DNA of 64,000 bases from Hyphomonadaceae bacterium UBA5336 (GTDB lineage: Bacteria > Pseudomonadota > Alphaproteobacteria > Caulobacterales > Hyphomonadaceae), in assembly GCA_002408125.1 (NCBI GenBank), contig DHQO01000031.1, positions 1-64,000 of the forward strand, in the 5' to 3' direction. The notes under the pieces are model-generated. The model was not told the origin of the DNA. It worked only from the letters and a program-made list of their open reading frames with translations, and did not search any database. Positions 26,700 to 35,307 of the stretch are shown here, one piece after another; positions within the stretch are counted from its first letter, which is position 1; every line of letters begins with the position of its first letter. Position numbers and translations under genes: made by a program.

Positions 26700-27647
26700 A
26701 TGGGGGGGCGGATCGCCATTATCGGGGAGCCACTGCTGGAGCTTTCCCATCCCGGCGCGGAGGTGTTCGGCCCGGCCCAGTTCGGCTTTGCCGGCGATAC
26801 GCTGAACACGGCGGTCTATCTCTCACGCCTCGGCACCGAGGTGGACTACGTCACCGCGCTCGGCCTCGACCCCTATTCCGAAGCCCTGCTCGCGGCCATG
26901 CGGGCCGAAGGCGTCGGCACGGAGCTGATCCTGCGCCATCCCTCGCGCGTGCCGGGCCTCTACGCCATCCAGACCGATGCGAGCGGCGAGCGCAGCTTCA
27001 CCTATTGGCGCAGCGAAAGCGCGGCGCGGGAATTCTTCGACATTGCCGGCGGCGACCAGGCGCTGGATGCCGCGCGTGCCTGCGATGCGCTTTATCTCTC
27101 CGGCATCACGCTGTCGCTATTCGACAGGGCCGGACGGCAAAAGCTCGCCATCCTCGCCGACGAGATGCGCCGGGCCGGCAAGCCGGTGGTCTTCGACCCC
27201 AATTACCGCGCTCGCGGCTGGCCGACGCCGGAGGCCGCCCGACAGGCCTTTGCCGGCTTTGCCCGCAACGCCACCGTGGTGCTGCCGACGCTTGATGACG
27301 ATGTCGCCCTGTTCGGCGCCCAGCCGATGGCGAGCCATACCGGCTACTGGCAGGGGCTCGGCGTGGAGACCGTGGTGGTGAAATGCGGCGCGGATGGCGC
27401 GCACATCTTCCAGCGCGGCAAAGCCGCCATACATGTGCCGGTGCCAAGGCCGATCACGCCGCGTGACACCACCGGGGCGGGCGACAGTTTCAACGCCGCT
27501 TTCCTGCACCGCTGGCTGTCGGGCGCGCCACTTTCAGATGCTGTGCTGGCCGGCCACGAACTGGCCGGGCGCGTCGTACAGCATCCCGGCGCGATCCTGC
27601 CACTTGCCAGCATGCCCGCCGTGACGATCACGCGTGAGGCCACCTAG
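26700..27647 (+). CDS. kdgK: 2-dehydro-3-deoxygluconate kinase (PfkB family)
   Basis: A 315-residue PfkB-type sugar kinase. The N-terminal GEPLLELSHPG and the FAGDTLNTAVYLSRLG motif mark the KdgK subgroup, and the C-terminal DTTGAGDSFNAAFL holds the catalytic aspartate and the anion hole. It phosphorylates 2-keto-3-deoxygluconate to KDPG, the last step encoded here before KDPG aldolase. It starts 4 bp after the manD stop, so both are one transcript. No KDPG aldolase gene is in the window, so the pathway is completed elsewhere. Confidence 0.93.
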   Translation: MGGRIAIIGEPLLELSHPGAEVFGPAQFGFAGDTLNTAVYLSRLGTEVDYVTALGLDPYSEALLAAMRAEGVGTELILRHPSRVPGLYAIQTDASGERSFTYWRSESAAREFFDIAGGDQALDAARACDALYLSGITLSLFDRAGRQKLAILADEMRRAGKPVVFDPNYRARGWPTPEAARQAFAGFARNATVVLPTLDDDVALFGAQPMASHTGYWQGLGVETVVVKCGADGAHIFQRGKAAIHVPVPRPITPRDTTGAGDSFNAAFLHRWLSGAPLSDAVLAGHELAGRVVQHPGAILPLASMPAVTITREAT

Positions 27648-27678
27648 AGAAATGCCCTGACCACAAGCTCACATCCAG

Positions 27679-27771
27679 CCTCATGGTGAGCGGAGACGAA
27701 CCATGGAGGCGTGAAACAGAGAGCTGCTCTCTCCATCCCGCCCTCGCCCTTTGTCTCCGCTCAGGATGAGG
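27679..27771. repeat. Intergenic inverted repeat between kdgK and ppc-like gene
   Basis: Two 22-bp arms, 27679-27700 and 27750-27771, are inverted copies with about 19 of 22 positions matching (core TGAGCGGAGAC / GTCTCCGCTCA, flanked by CCTCAT / ATGAGG). The left arm also starts a smaller hairpin with CCATGGAGG at 27701-27709. It fills most of the 153-bp convergent spacer and may act as a terminator for both genes or belong to a dispersed alphaproteobacterial repeat family. Confidence 0.65.
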
Positions 27772-27800
27772 GCTCTGGCGGAGCGAGGCAAAATAGTGAG

Positions 27801-30611
27801 CTAGCCATAGGCCCGGTAGCCCTGAGCAATAGCCAGAGTCAGCTTGTGCATCTGCCGGTCGATGGTCTTCAGCGGCGTGATGATCTCCGCATGCACCTGG
27901 TCATAGCCCTGCGGTTCGGCGGCGGTGGAGCCTGAGATCTCGCGCAGCGTGTCGATGGCCGGCGCTGAAGCCGGGAAAGCCTGCTCCAGCAGGCCCGCCA
28001 GTTCGCCGATGCGCATCTCGCGCGCCAGCTCCATCAGGTCTTCCAGGCTCGCATCATGGCGTCCCGACAGGGTGGGAATGCGTGCGGCGAGGCTCAAGAC
28101 GCGCATCATCAGGGCCTGACGCATCGCGTGCAGGACATGCAGGTCGAGCCGGGCGGCATGGCGTACTTGCGGGCGCGGAGCATCGTCGAGCTGGGCCAGC
28201 ATCTGGTCGAACTTGAAGAGGTCGAGCGAGAAATGGTCCGCCGTGCGGCGGATGGAGAGATAGGTCTCGCCGTTGCTGAGGCTGTAATAGACCCGGCGAT
28301 AGGAAACTGCAGACAGCGGGTCTTCCTGGCGCGAGACCGCCGCCCAGAAGCTCGGATCATAGACGCTCGCATAGGCGCGCAGGGCCGGGACCGAGGTGAT
28401 GATCCGCGCCTTCAGAGCGAGGTTTACCAGACTGCGCATGCGCGGGGATGTGTTGATCAGGCTCACCAGCCGGTCGGTCTCACGCCGGATGGCAGAGCCA
28501 ATCCCGGCCGCCGTATTCACCGGCGCGCCGAGCTGCTGCAGCGTGGCATTGTGCGAGATCGCCCGCAGTGCGCGCGGCCCGGTCGGCCCGCCTGAACGCC
28601 GGCGCTGGCGCGAGCCGGCCCGGACCAGGAAATTGGTCGCGAAATCGCTGAGCAGGCGGCCATAATCGGCCTCGCCGAACAGGCGCTCGTGCCACGCACG
28701 CAAGGAGCGATAGCTGTCCCAGACAAAGCCGGTGTCGGTGTAGAACGGATCGGCGCTGCAATCCTCCGGCTCCGAGAGGAGATGCTCGCAATAATTGCCA
28801 TAGGTCACGGCGGCGAGCGCGGGGCTCTGGAAATGCATGAAGCCGTCCCCGCCCTGGAAGCTCACCTCATGGCGGAGGCGCAAGTTGCGCGTGCGCGCCT
28901 GCCAGCGCGTCCAGGGTGTGAGAACATGGTCGAAGCGCTGCTGGAAGCTGCCCGGCCAGGCGCCCCGGCCCATGGATTCGCCGTGTGTGTTAAAGAAGAG
29001 CAGCCCGAGCGAGGCATCCTTGGCCGCCAGCGCACGGATGATGAGATTGTGGATTCGCTCGATCGCCATGTCGGCGGCGACCTGGCCGATGAACCGCCCG
29101 GCATCGGAAAAACCGAGCTGAATCGACAGGTGCCCGCGCGTGCGCAGATAAGCCATGAATTCCGGCTCATCGAGCAGGCGCTGGATGAAGCGCCCGCCGG
29201 TTTCCAGCGCCTCGGGCGTCTCGAACAGGGGCGAGATGTCGAGCTTGTGGTCGACCCCGTGCTGGCGAGCAAGATACAGTGCCCCCATCACCGTGGCGGG
29301 GTTTTCCGATTCCGCGATCAGGAAGCGGATATCCGAGCCGGCATCGATATATTCCAGCATCAGCGCGCACATCATGATCTGGCGCCGCGCGGTGGAGCGC
29401 TCCAGGAAAAGCTCGGCGAAGTCCGGCTTGCGCGTGCCGCTCACCCCGGCCTTGTCCGAGAGCTGTTTCAGGGCGAGACGACCGAGATCGCGGTCTTCGG
29501 TTTCCAGGCCAAGATCGCGGCTGATGACGGCGCGCACCTGGGCGGCGTTGACGCGCAGATGGATGCGCGCGGTGCCGAGCTGCAGGGCCTGCATTTCCGC
29601 GCGCAGGGCACAGAGCTTTCGCGCCAATCCCTCCCCTGCCCCGTCCAGCTCGCTGTCGAGCACGGCGGTGATATCGGCAACATCGGTGATCCGGTCGGCG
29701 TTTTCGGCCGTGAGAACCCGCGCGGCATCGACCAGCAATTCCGGCTGGCTGAGATCCTGGGCGAAAGCAAGCGCCTCTTCGCGAGCGCGAACCGCGGCGC
29801 GCGCGAGCTTTTTCGCAAGGCCGCCCAGCGCATCGGAGGTCGCTTCGGCCGCAAGCTCGGCGACGCGGTCGCCATAACGGTCGAGCTGCACCGCCTTTTC
29901 CGACAGGCGCAGGGCAAAGCTCTGCCACCACTGGATGTCGGTGCGGCCATCCAGGTCATAGCCGACCCAGCTTGCAAGCGTCGGCAAGGCCGGGCGCAAC
30001 GCGGCGAACCTGTCTGGGAACCGCGCGGCGGCAACCTCGAAGACGAGCGCGGCATAGCCGGCCATCGCCGACTGGGCATGGGCAAGCACATCCTGGGTCT
30101 CGGCATGCTCACCCTGCAGCGAGATCGAGGCGGCCCAATCGCGGCCATCGGTCTCCAACGCGGATTTCAGCACGCGGCGAGATTTCGCGCCCGGCGCCTC
30201 GGCCTGGGCGGCGAGCGCGCGACGCGCCTCAAGGGACAGCGCGAAGGTGGGGTGGGCGGTCAGCACGATGCCGCCGGAGGAGGTTTCCAGCTCCGCCGCA
30301 AAGGCATCCCAGCCGGCATCGGCCAGCTCACCCAGCCGGGCGCGCAGGCGCGCATTCACCTGCCCGGGATCGCCATCCTCGTGCTGGGCGCGGAAGGCCT
30401 CGGCGCGCTTGAGCGCCTGGCCGAGGTGAACCTCGTCGATCAGGCTCTCGGTTGCCTGAAGATCGGTCTCGCCACGCTCCAGGCTGCGGAACAGGGTCCG
30501 CGCTACGGCGAAGACGGAATTGGTCTGCGGATCCTCGTCGATCCGCTCGGCATTGGCCTCAAGTTGCTGTCTGGCCGCTTTCAGGGCCTGGCTGGCTTTG
30601 GGAGCAGTCAT
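27801..30611 (-). CDS. Phosphoenolpyruvate carboxylase-like protein with altered catalytic motifs
   Basis: A 936-residue protein of PEP carboxylase length and overall pattern. The first catalytic signature, VLTAHPTF (catalytic histidine), is intact, as is ISPLFETPEAL. Other signatures are changed: GYSDS.KD becomes GFSDAGRFIG, so the lysine is lost; FHGRGG.IGRGG becomes FNTHGESMGRGA, which loses the His and first Arg; the SRPAKR region reads AGSRQRRRS; and the C terminus ends GYRAYG rather than the usual QNTG. It may be a distinct carboxylase clade or a relative with another reaction. The ATG at 30611 has GAAGGA nine bases upstream. Anaplerotic oxaloacetate formation is therefore only a possible role. 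Confidence 0.75.
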   Translation of the reverse strand: MTAPKASQALKAARQQLEANAERIDEDPQTNSVFAVARTLFRSLERGETDLQATESLIDEVHLGQALKRAEAFRAQHEDGDPGQVNARLRARLGELADAGWDAFAAELETSSGGIVLTAHPTFALSLEARRALAAQAEAPGAKSRRVLKSALETDGRDWAASISLQGEHAETQDVLAHAQSAMAGYAALVFEVAAARFPDRFAALRPALPTLASWVGYDLDGRTDIQWWQSFALRLSEKAVQLDRYGDRVAELAAEATSDALGGLAKKLARAAVRAREEALAFAQDLSQPELLVDAARVLTAENADRITDVADITAVLDSELDGAGEGLARKLCALRAEMQALQLGTARIHLRVNAAQVRAVISRDLGLETEDRDLGRLALKQLSDKAGVSGTRKPDFAELFLERSTARRQIMMCALMLEYIDAGSDIRFLIAESENPATVMGALYLARQHGVDHKLDISPLFETPEALETGGRFIQRLLDEPEFMAYLRTRGHLSIQLGFSDAGRFIGQVAADMAIERIHNLIIRALAAKDASLGLLFFNTHGESMGRGAWPGSFQQRFDHVLTPWTRWQARTRNLRLRHEVSFQGGDGFMHFQSPALAAVTYGNYCEHLLSEPEDCSADPFYTDTGFVWDSYRSLRAWHERLFGEADYGRLLSDFATNFLVRAGSRQRRRSGGPTGPRALRAISHNATLQQLGAPVNTAAGIGSAIRRETDRLVSLINTSPRMRSLVNLALKARIITSVPALRAYASVYDPSFWAAVSRQEDPLSAVSYRRVYYSLSNGETYLSIRRTADHFSLDLFKFDQMLAQLDDAPRPQVRHAARLDLHVLHAMRQALMMRVLSLAARIPTLSGRHDASLEDLMELAREMRIGELAGLLEQAFPASAPAIDTLREISGSTAAEPQGYDQVHAEIITPLKTIDRQMHKLTLAIAQGYRAYG

Positions 30612-31005
30612 GTCAGGTCCTTCCGTGTGTCCACAGCAACTGTGTTGGCGCTATCTATGCGTCCGGCGAAAGCCCCAGCCTCCCAGACTCCGGAAATAGC
30701 TTGCGATTCTCCGGCCCGTCCGCGCTCACGCCAGCCATCGCTGTCCCTGCGAATACGCAATCATGCGCCCTGCGTCAAAGTCGCCGTAATCCGATTGTTA
30801 CGCGAGCGTGGCGCCAAAGGCACGACCCGCATCACCACGCTGTTTTTATACTATTTTTCTTCTTTTTCAAAGTCCTTCCAGAGCCCGAAGAACCTGAATT
30901 GTGCGCTGCAGCTCACCGTATTCGCAGAACTGTCATGCAGTTGTCTCCGAACTGTCACCCAACAGTGGCATCGGCGCCGGGTTGGTTCATTTTGAGGGGT
31001 CTTCA
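30612..31005. other. Divergent promoter region between ppc-like gene and TonB receptor gene
   Basis: A 394-bp gene-free stretch. The leftward part should carry the ppc-like promoter, which I cannot place. A markedly T-rich tract (about 30841-30870) contains TATACT at 30847-30852, but no -35 lies at the right distance. The Pho box at 30930-30958 and a GAGGGGT ribosome-binding site at 30994-31000 serve the receptor gene. No additional open frame in it looks like a gene. Confidence 0.6.
30930..30958 (+). promoter_or_regulatory. Three-unit Pho box (predicted PhoB binding site)
   Basis: CTGTCAT (30930-30936), TTGTCTC (30941-30947) and CTGTCAC (30952-30958) are spaced exactly 11 bp apart, the period of PhoB half-sites (7-bp repeat plus 4-bp spacer). 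The outer two match the consensus CTGTCAT at 7 and 6 positions, the middle at 4. The site lies 47 bp upstream of the TonB receptor start, where a PhoB-activated promoter would have it, and predicts induction on phosphate starvation. Confidence 0.72.
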
Positions 31006-33879
31006 ATGTCCAAACTCGCTCGCAAGCTCCTGGCAGCCACGCTGCTTTCCACTGCCGGGGCCGCCGGCCTCGCCCACGCCGATCATATCGAAGGTATCGT
31101 CACCGATTCCACCGGAACCGCTCCGCTGGAAGGCGCCATCATCAGCGTCACCGGGATCAACCGTGAAGCCACCACCGACCGCTTTGGTGAGTATCGTCTG
31201 TCGAACATTCCGGCCGGCGATTACACGGTGACGGTGTCCTATATTGGCGCCGACCCGATTTCCCAGACCATCACGGTTCCCGCCGCCGGCACGACCGCCG
31301 ATTTCACGCTCGGTGCGAATGTCCGCTATCTCGACAACGTCCTGGTGGTCGGCTCGGCCGCCGCCCAGGCTGGTGCCATCAACCAGCAACGCGCGTCCAA
31401 CTCGATCATCTCGGTGATCGACTCTGACGGTCTCGGCAACTTCCCCGATACCACGGTGGCCGACTCCCTCGCCCGCGTGCCCGGCCTCTCGATCGAGACC
31501 GACCAGGGTGAAGGCCGCTATGTGTCGATCCGCGGCATCAACACCGACCTGATCGCCGCCTCGATCAACGGCGTGCGCACCCCTTCTCCGGAAGACCGCC
31601 GCGGCGTGCTGCTGGACGGCGTGCCATCGGATCTGCTCGACGGGATCGAAGTGCAGAAGTCGCTGACGCCGAACCTCGACGCCGACAGCTTGGGCGGTTT
31701 CATCAACCTGAAGACCGTTTCGGCCTTCGACCGCGACGGCCGCTTCATCCGCGCCAAGATCGAAGGTGCCTATAACGAGATCAGCGAAGAACTGTCTCCG
31801 AAGGCGACCCTGTCCTACTCGGAAACCTTCAACGACACCTTCGGCGTGGCGCTGTCGGCCAACTACCAGGACCTGCGCATCGAAGCGCACAACAACGAGG
31901 CCGACGAGTGGAGCCTGTTCGAGGGCACGGACCAGTACTATCTGTCGGACGGCTACCAGCACCGCTGGTATGGCATCAACCGCGAGCGGATCGGCTTCGT
32001 TGCCAATTTCGACTGGCGCGCCACCGAGAACACCGATCTCTACCTGCGCACGCTCTTCAACAATTACGAAGACGACGAGGTTCGCAACGTCCTGGAGTTC
32101 CGCAATCTCGGCGACATCATCGATGAGGATGACGACGAGAACGAAATCATCGCCGACGGCTCGACCCTCACCGATACCTCCGCCACCTTCCCGCTGAACG
32201 AGGCCGGGGCGGAAGTCCGCGTCCGCCGCGAGGTCCGTCAGATCCAAACGATTGCGCTGGGCGGCGAAACAGCCTGGGACAACTGGGAAACCGACTACGA
32301 GATTTCCTACGCCTATGCCGAGGAAGACGACAGCGATAACCATGATGTGGCGTTCCGCTATGAAGACATTCAGGACGACTTCCCGGAAAACATCACGGTC
32401 GACTATTCCAACCCGGAAACGCCGACCTTCAGCGACGGCGCCCTCCTCGACGGCATCTATGATCCGGCCAACTATCTGATGGATGCATTCGAGCGTGAAT
32501 TCACCACGAACGAAGACACCGAGATCTCCGCGAAGTTCAACATTTCGCGTGACAGCCTGATCGGCAACACGCCGGTCACCTGGCAGGCTGGCCTGAAGCT
32601 GCGCGACCGTGAAAAGACCCGCGACGTCAACGTGCTGGTCTATGAAGACGAGACGATCAATCTGGCCGACTACTCCCGCGGCAACTACATCTCCGGATGG
32701 CGCCTCGGCAACATGCAGCCGGCTTGGCCCGATCCCGATCTGACCCGTGCGATGCGCGGCATGTTCGGGCCCGACGATCTTGATGAAGAAGGCAGCTTCT
32801 TCGACTCCAACGGCGAAGACTACACGATCGACGAACAGATCCTTGCCGGCTACGGTATGGGCACCTTCGACTTCGGTCCGCTGACCCTGGTAGCCGGTGT
32901 GCGTGTCGAACAGACCAACACCGACCTTGAAGGACGTGTTGTCCTGGAAGACGAACTGGCGGCGACCGTCACGAGCTTCTCCAGCGACTACACCAATGTC
33001 CTGCCGAGCGTGAACGCGAAGTACGAGTTCAACGACAAGCTGATCGGCCGTGCGGCCTTCTACACGGCTGTGGTGCGTCCGGCCTTCGGCGAGATGGCGC
33101 CCTTCTTCTTCATCAATGATGACCGTGATGAAGCCGAAATCGGCAACCCGAACCTCGATCCGCTGGAAGCCAACAACTTCGACCTCGGCCTTGAGTTCTA
33201 CCCGACCGAACTGTCCGTCATTTCGGTTGGCGTGTTCTACAAGGACATCTCGAACGCGATCTTCCCGGCGACCTTCGATATCGGTGATGTGCCCGCCAAT
33301 ATCGACCTGTCAGGCATTCCGGCAGAATTCCTGAACGGCATCGACGAAGGCGACGAGATCAGCCCCGGCGTCGAAGATGGCGGCGAAATCGAGGAAGTTT
33401 CGACCTTCATCAATGTCGGCTCCAGCGAGCTGCTCGGTGTCGAGTTCAACTATGTCCAGAACCTCGGCGACCTGAGCGACGCCCTGGACGGCTTCCTTGT
33501 GTCAGCCAACCTGACGCTGACCGACAGCGAGGCCACGCTGCCCGATGGCCGCGAGGTGCCCTTCCTGAAGCAGTCCGACACGATCTGGAACCTGGCGGTC
33601 GGCTACGACAAGGGTCCGTGGGACCTGCGCGTGTCGGCGAACTATCGCGGCGACTATCTCGACGAGCTCGTCGATGAAGACCTCGACCGCACCACCGATG
33701 ACCGCCTGCTGGTGGAAGCTTCGGCCAAGTACACGGTCAACGACCATCTCCAACTCTATCTGGAAGGCAAGAACCTCACTGACGAGCCGGAATACTACTA
33801 TTTCGGCGATGAGCGCCGCCTCTCGCAGTATGACGAGTTCGGCACGACCTTCATCATCGGAGCGCGCCTGACCTACTAG
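31006..33879 (+). CDS. TonB-dependent receptor, probable phytate/inositol-phosphate uptake
   Basis: A 957-residue outer-membrane receptor. A signal peptide ends at AHA|D (residues 23-26). Residues 27-105 form a carboxypeptidase-regulatory-like beta-sandwich (EGIVTDSTGTAPLEGAIISV), as in CarboxypepD-reg/SusC-like receptors. A TonB box is likely DNVLVVG (110-116), followed by a plug with ADSLARVPGLSIETDQGEG and YVSIRGINTDL, and a 22-strand barrel ending in the aromatic terminus FIIGARLTY. The frame is open upstream, but ATG at 31006 has a GAGGGGT site and begins the signal. It is directly followed by a beta-propeller phytase gene and preceded by a Pho box, so import of phytate or its products under phosphate limitation is inferred. 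Confidence 0.9.
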   Translation: MSKLARKLLAATLLSTAGAAGLAHADHIEGIVTDSTGTAPLEGAIISVTGINREATTDRFGEYRLSNIPAGDYTVTVSYIGADPISQTITVPAAGTTADFTLGANVRYLDNVLVVGSAAAQAGAINQQRASNSIISVIDSDGLGNFPDTTVADSLARVPGLSIETDQGEGRYVSIRGINTDLIAASINGVRTPSPEDRRGVLLDGVPSDLLDGIEVQKSLTPNLDADSLGGFINLKTVSAFDRDGRFIRAKIEGAYNEISEELSPKATLSYSETFNDTFGVALSANYQDLRIEAHNNEADEWSLFEGTDQYYLSDGYQHRWYGINRERIGFVANFDWRATENTDLYLRTLFNNYEDDEVRNVLEFRNLGDIIDEDDDENEIIADGSTLTDTSATFPLNEAGAEVRVRREVRQIQTIALGGETAWDNWETDYEISYAYAEEDDSDNHDVAFRYEDIQDDFPENITVDYSNPETPTFSDGALLDGIYDPANYLMDAFEREFTTNEDTEISAKFNISRDSLIGNTPVTWQAGLKLRDREKTRDVNVLVYEDETINLADYSRGNYISGWRLGNMQPAWPDPDLTRAMRGMFGPDDLDEEGSFFDSNGEDYTIDEQILAGYGMGTFDFGPLTLVAGVRVEQTNTDLEGRVVLEDELAATVTSFSSDYTNVLPSVNAKYEFNDKLIGRAAFYTAVVRPAFGEMAPFFFINDDRDEAEIGNPNLDPLEANNFDLGLEFYPTELSVISVGVFYKDISNAIFPATFDIGDVPANIDLSGIPAEFLNGIDEGDEISPGVEDGGEIEEVSTFINVGSSELLGVEFNYVQNLGDLSDALDGFLVSANLTLTDSEATLPDGREVPFLKQSDTIWNLAVGYDKGPWDLRVSANYRGDYLDELVDEDLDRTTDDRLLVEASAKYTVNDHLQLYLEGKNLTDEPEYYYFGDERRLSQYDEFGTTFIIGARLTY

Positions 33880-33905
33880 GCCCTCCCCTTTCCCATCGAC
33901 GACTC

Positions 33906-33940
33906 AGGGCCGGGCATGCGAGAGCTTTGTCCGGCCCTTT
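33906..33940 (+). terminator. Hairpin between TonB receptor and phytase genes
   Basis: Perfect arms AGGGCCGG (33906-33913) and CCGGCCCT (33931-33938) around a 17-nt loop, with TT after it. It is 27 bp past the receptor stop and 35 bp before the phytase start. It might act as a partial terminator or an RNA-processing stem that lowers phytase expression relative to the receptor. Confidence 0.45.
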
Positions 33941-33972
33941 CAAATTCAAATCGATCCAAGGATTCCAGACCG

Positions 33973-34989
33973 ATGACCCGCACCCTGATCTCCGCCAGCC
34001 TGCTCGTCCTCGCTGCCGCCTGCACGACCGAGCCCGAAGTCCTGCCCTTCGAGGTGGTGACCGTTCCGGCCGTGGTGGAAACCGCACCTATGACCGGCAT
34101 GGGCGACCGCGCCGACGATCCGGCTGTCTGGGTCAATCCGCTCGATGCCAGCCGCTCGCTGATCCTCGGCACCAACAAGGAGGAGGGCCTGCACGTCTAC
34201 AACCTCACCGGCGAGGAGCTGCAATTCTTCCCCGTCGGACGCCTGAACAATGTCGATGTCCGCTTCAACCTGGCGGTCGCCAGCAACGATGAGGTCAACG
34301 GCCTCTCCTGGTTTGATGTCGACCCGGAAACCGCCACGGTGACCCATCTCGGCGACACGGCCGTGACCCGCATCGAGCCCTATGGCGTGTGCGCGGGTAT
34401 GGTCGACGGCACCTATTATGCCGCCCCGACCTACAAGGATGGCGCGGTGGAACTGTGGGCCGTGCACGAGGATGGCGGCACCATTTCGCCGGAACTGGTG
34501 CGCACCATCCAGCTCGGCGGCCAGCTGGAAGGCTGCGTTTTCCATGACGGCGCCAAGACCCTGTTCATCGGCGAAGAAGAGCATGGCATCTGGAAGGTCG
34601 ACCTGTCAGACCCGGCGAGCGAGCCGGTCAGCGTCGACACCATCGCGGCGGGCAACGGCCTGGTCGCCGATGTCGAAGGCCTCTCGATCTGGGATGGCGG
34701 AGATGGCGTGGGATACCTCATTGCCTCGGCCCAGGCCGCCGACCGCTATGTCATCTACGATCTGGCTGCGCCCCATGCCCCGCGCGGGATCATCCATGTC
34801 GGCCCGAGCCTGGACGGGACGATTGACGGCGTGACCCACACTGACGGGCTCGATGTCAGCTCCACGCCCCTGCCCGGTTATCCCGAGGGCATCCTGGTCG
34901 TTCAGGACGATGGCAACCCGGTCTCGGAACAAGATCAGAACTTCAAAATCGTCGATTGGCGTGAAGTTGCTCACTCACTTGTGGAATAA
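33973..34989 (+). CDS. Beta-propeller phytase lipoprotein (3-phytase)
   Basis: A 338-residue phytase. A short lipoprotein signal ends in LAAAC (C17). The mature protein shows the six-bladed propeller signatures of the alkaline, calcium-dependent phytases: ADDPAVWVNPLDASRSLILG at residues 47-66, TNKEEGLHVYNLTG, GRLNNVDV, the calcium/phosphate-binding blade DVEGLSIW, and the C-terminal PEGILVVQDDGNP and QNFKIVDW. It releases phosphate from phytate (myo-inositol hexakisphosphate) at the cell surface. I chose ATG 33973, where the signal begins. It sits 93 bp behind the receptor and is probably expressed with it. Confidence 0.92.
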   Translation: MTRTLISASLLVLAAACTTEPEVLPFEVVTVPAVVETAPMTGMGDRADDPAVWVNPLDASRSLILGTNKEEGLHVYNLTGEELQFFPVGRLNNVDVRFNLAVASNDEVNGLSWFDVDPETATVTHLGDTAVTRIEPYGVCAGMVDGTYYAAPTYKDGAVELWAVHEDGGTISPELVRTIQLGGQLEGCVFHDGAKTLFIGEEEHGIWKVDLSDPASEPVSVDTIAAGNGLVADVEGLSIWDGGDGVGYLIASAQAADRYVIYDLAAPHAPRGIIHVGPSLDGTIDGVTHTDGLDVSSTPLPGYPEGILVVQDDGNPVSEQDQNFKIVDWREVAHSLVE

Positions 34990-35070
34990 TGCGTATTCTC
35001 AACAGGATGCGGCCTTGCAAGCTTAGGTGAAATCTGTAGTTTTCGATTTCTCTCTAAGGTTGTTATTTAA

Positions 35071-35307
35071 ATGCATGTAAGCCAGCAACTCCACGAAGAA
35101 TATAGGCGGTTGGATTCAAGTCTTTCCGTGCTGACAGCGGCTGCCCGGCTCTTGCCTGCAGATACGCCGGATGCGGAATTCTATACCAGTGAAATTCCAC
35201 TAGCGATTGAAGATGCCGAGCAGAGCATGAAGCGTATTGCCCAGCTCATTGCCACTCTGGAAGCACGCATTGCCAATGGAAATGGCGGTCACGCCCCTCG
35301 CGACTAG
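35071..35307 (+). CDS. Small hypothetical protein (78 aa)
   Basis: A 78-residue, mostly helical and acidic protein (SQQLHEEYRRLDSSLSVLTAAARLL, then AIEDAEQSMKRIAQLIATLEARI) of no family I recognise; heptad-like spacing suggests a short coiled coil. It lies after the phytase gene in a stretch whose leader (34990-35070) is clearly AT-richer than the window. A weak TAAGGT ribosome-binding site is ten bases upstream of the ATG. The stop overlaps the 3' end of lpxB by 4 bp. The codon pattern is plausible but existence of the gene is only moderately supported. Confidence 0.5.
   Translation: MHVSQQLHEEYRRLDSSLSVLTAAARLLPADTPDAEFYTSEIPLAIEDAEQSMKRIAQLIATLEARIANGNGGHAPRD

Noticed and set aside
30641..30656. 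Second LacI-like operator upstream of the ppc-like gene (TGTTGGCGCTATCT)
   Set aside because: Only about half of the symmetric positions pair; not distinguishable from chance.
30847..30852. TATACT as a sigma70 -10 element for the TonB receptor gene
   Set aside because: No -35 at 16-18 bp, and the Pho box lies downstream of it, so it would not use that activator site.
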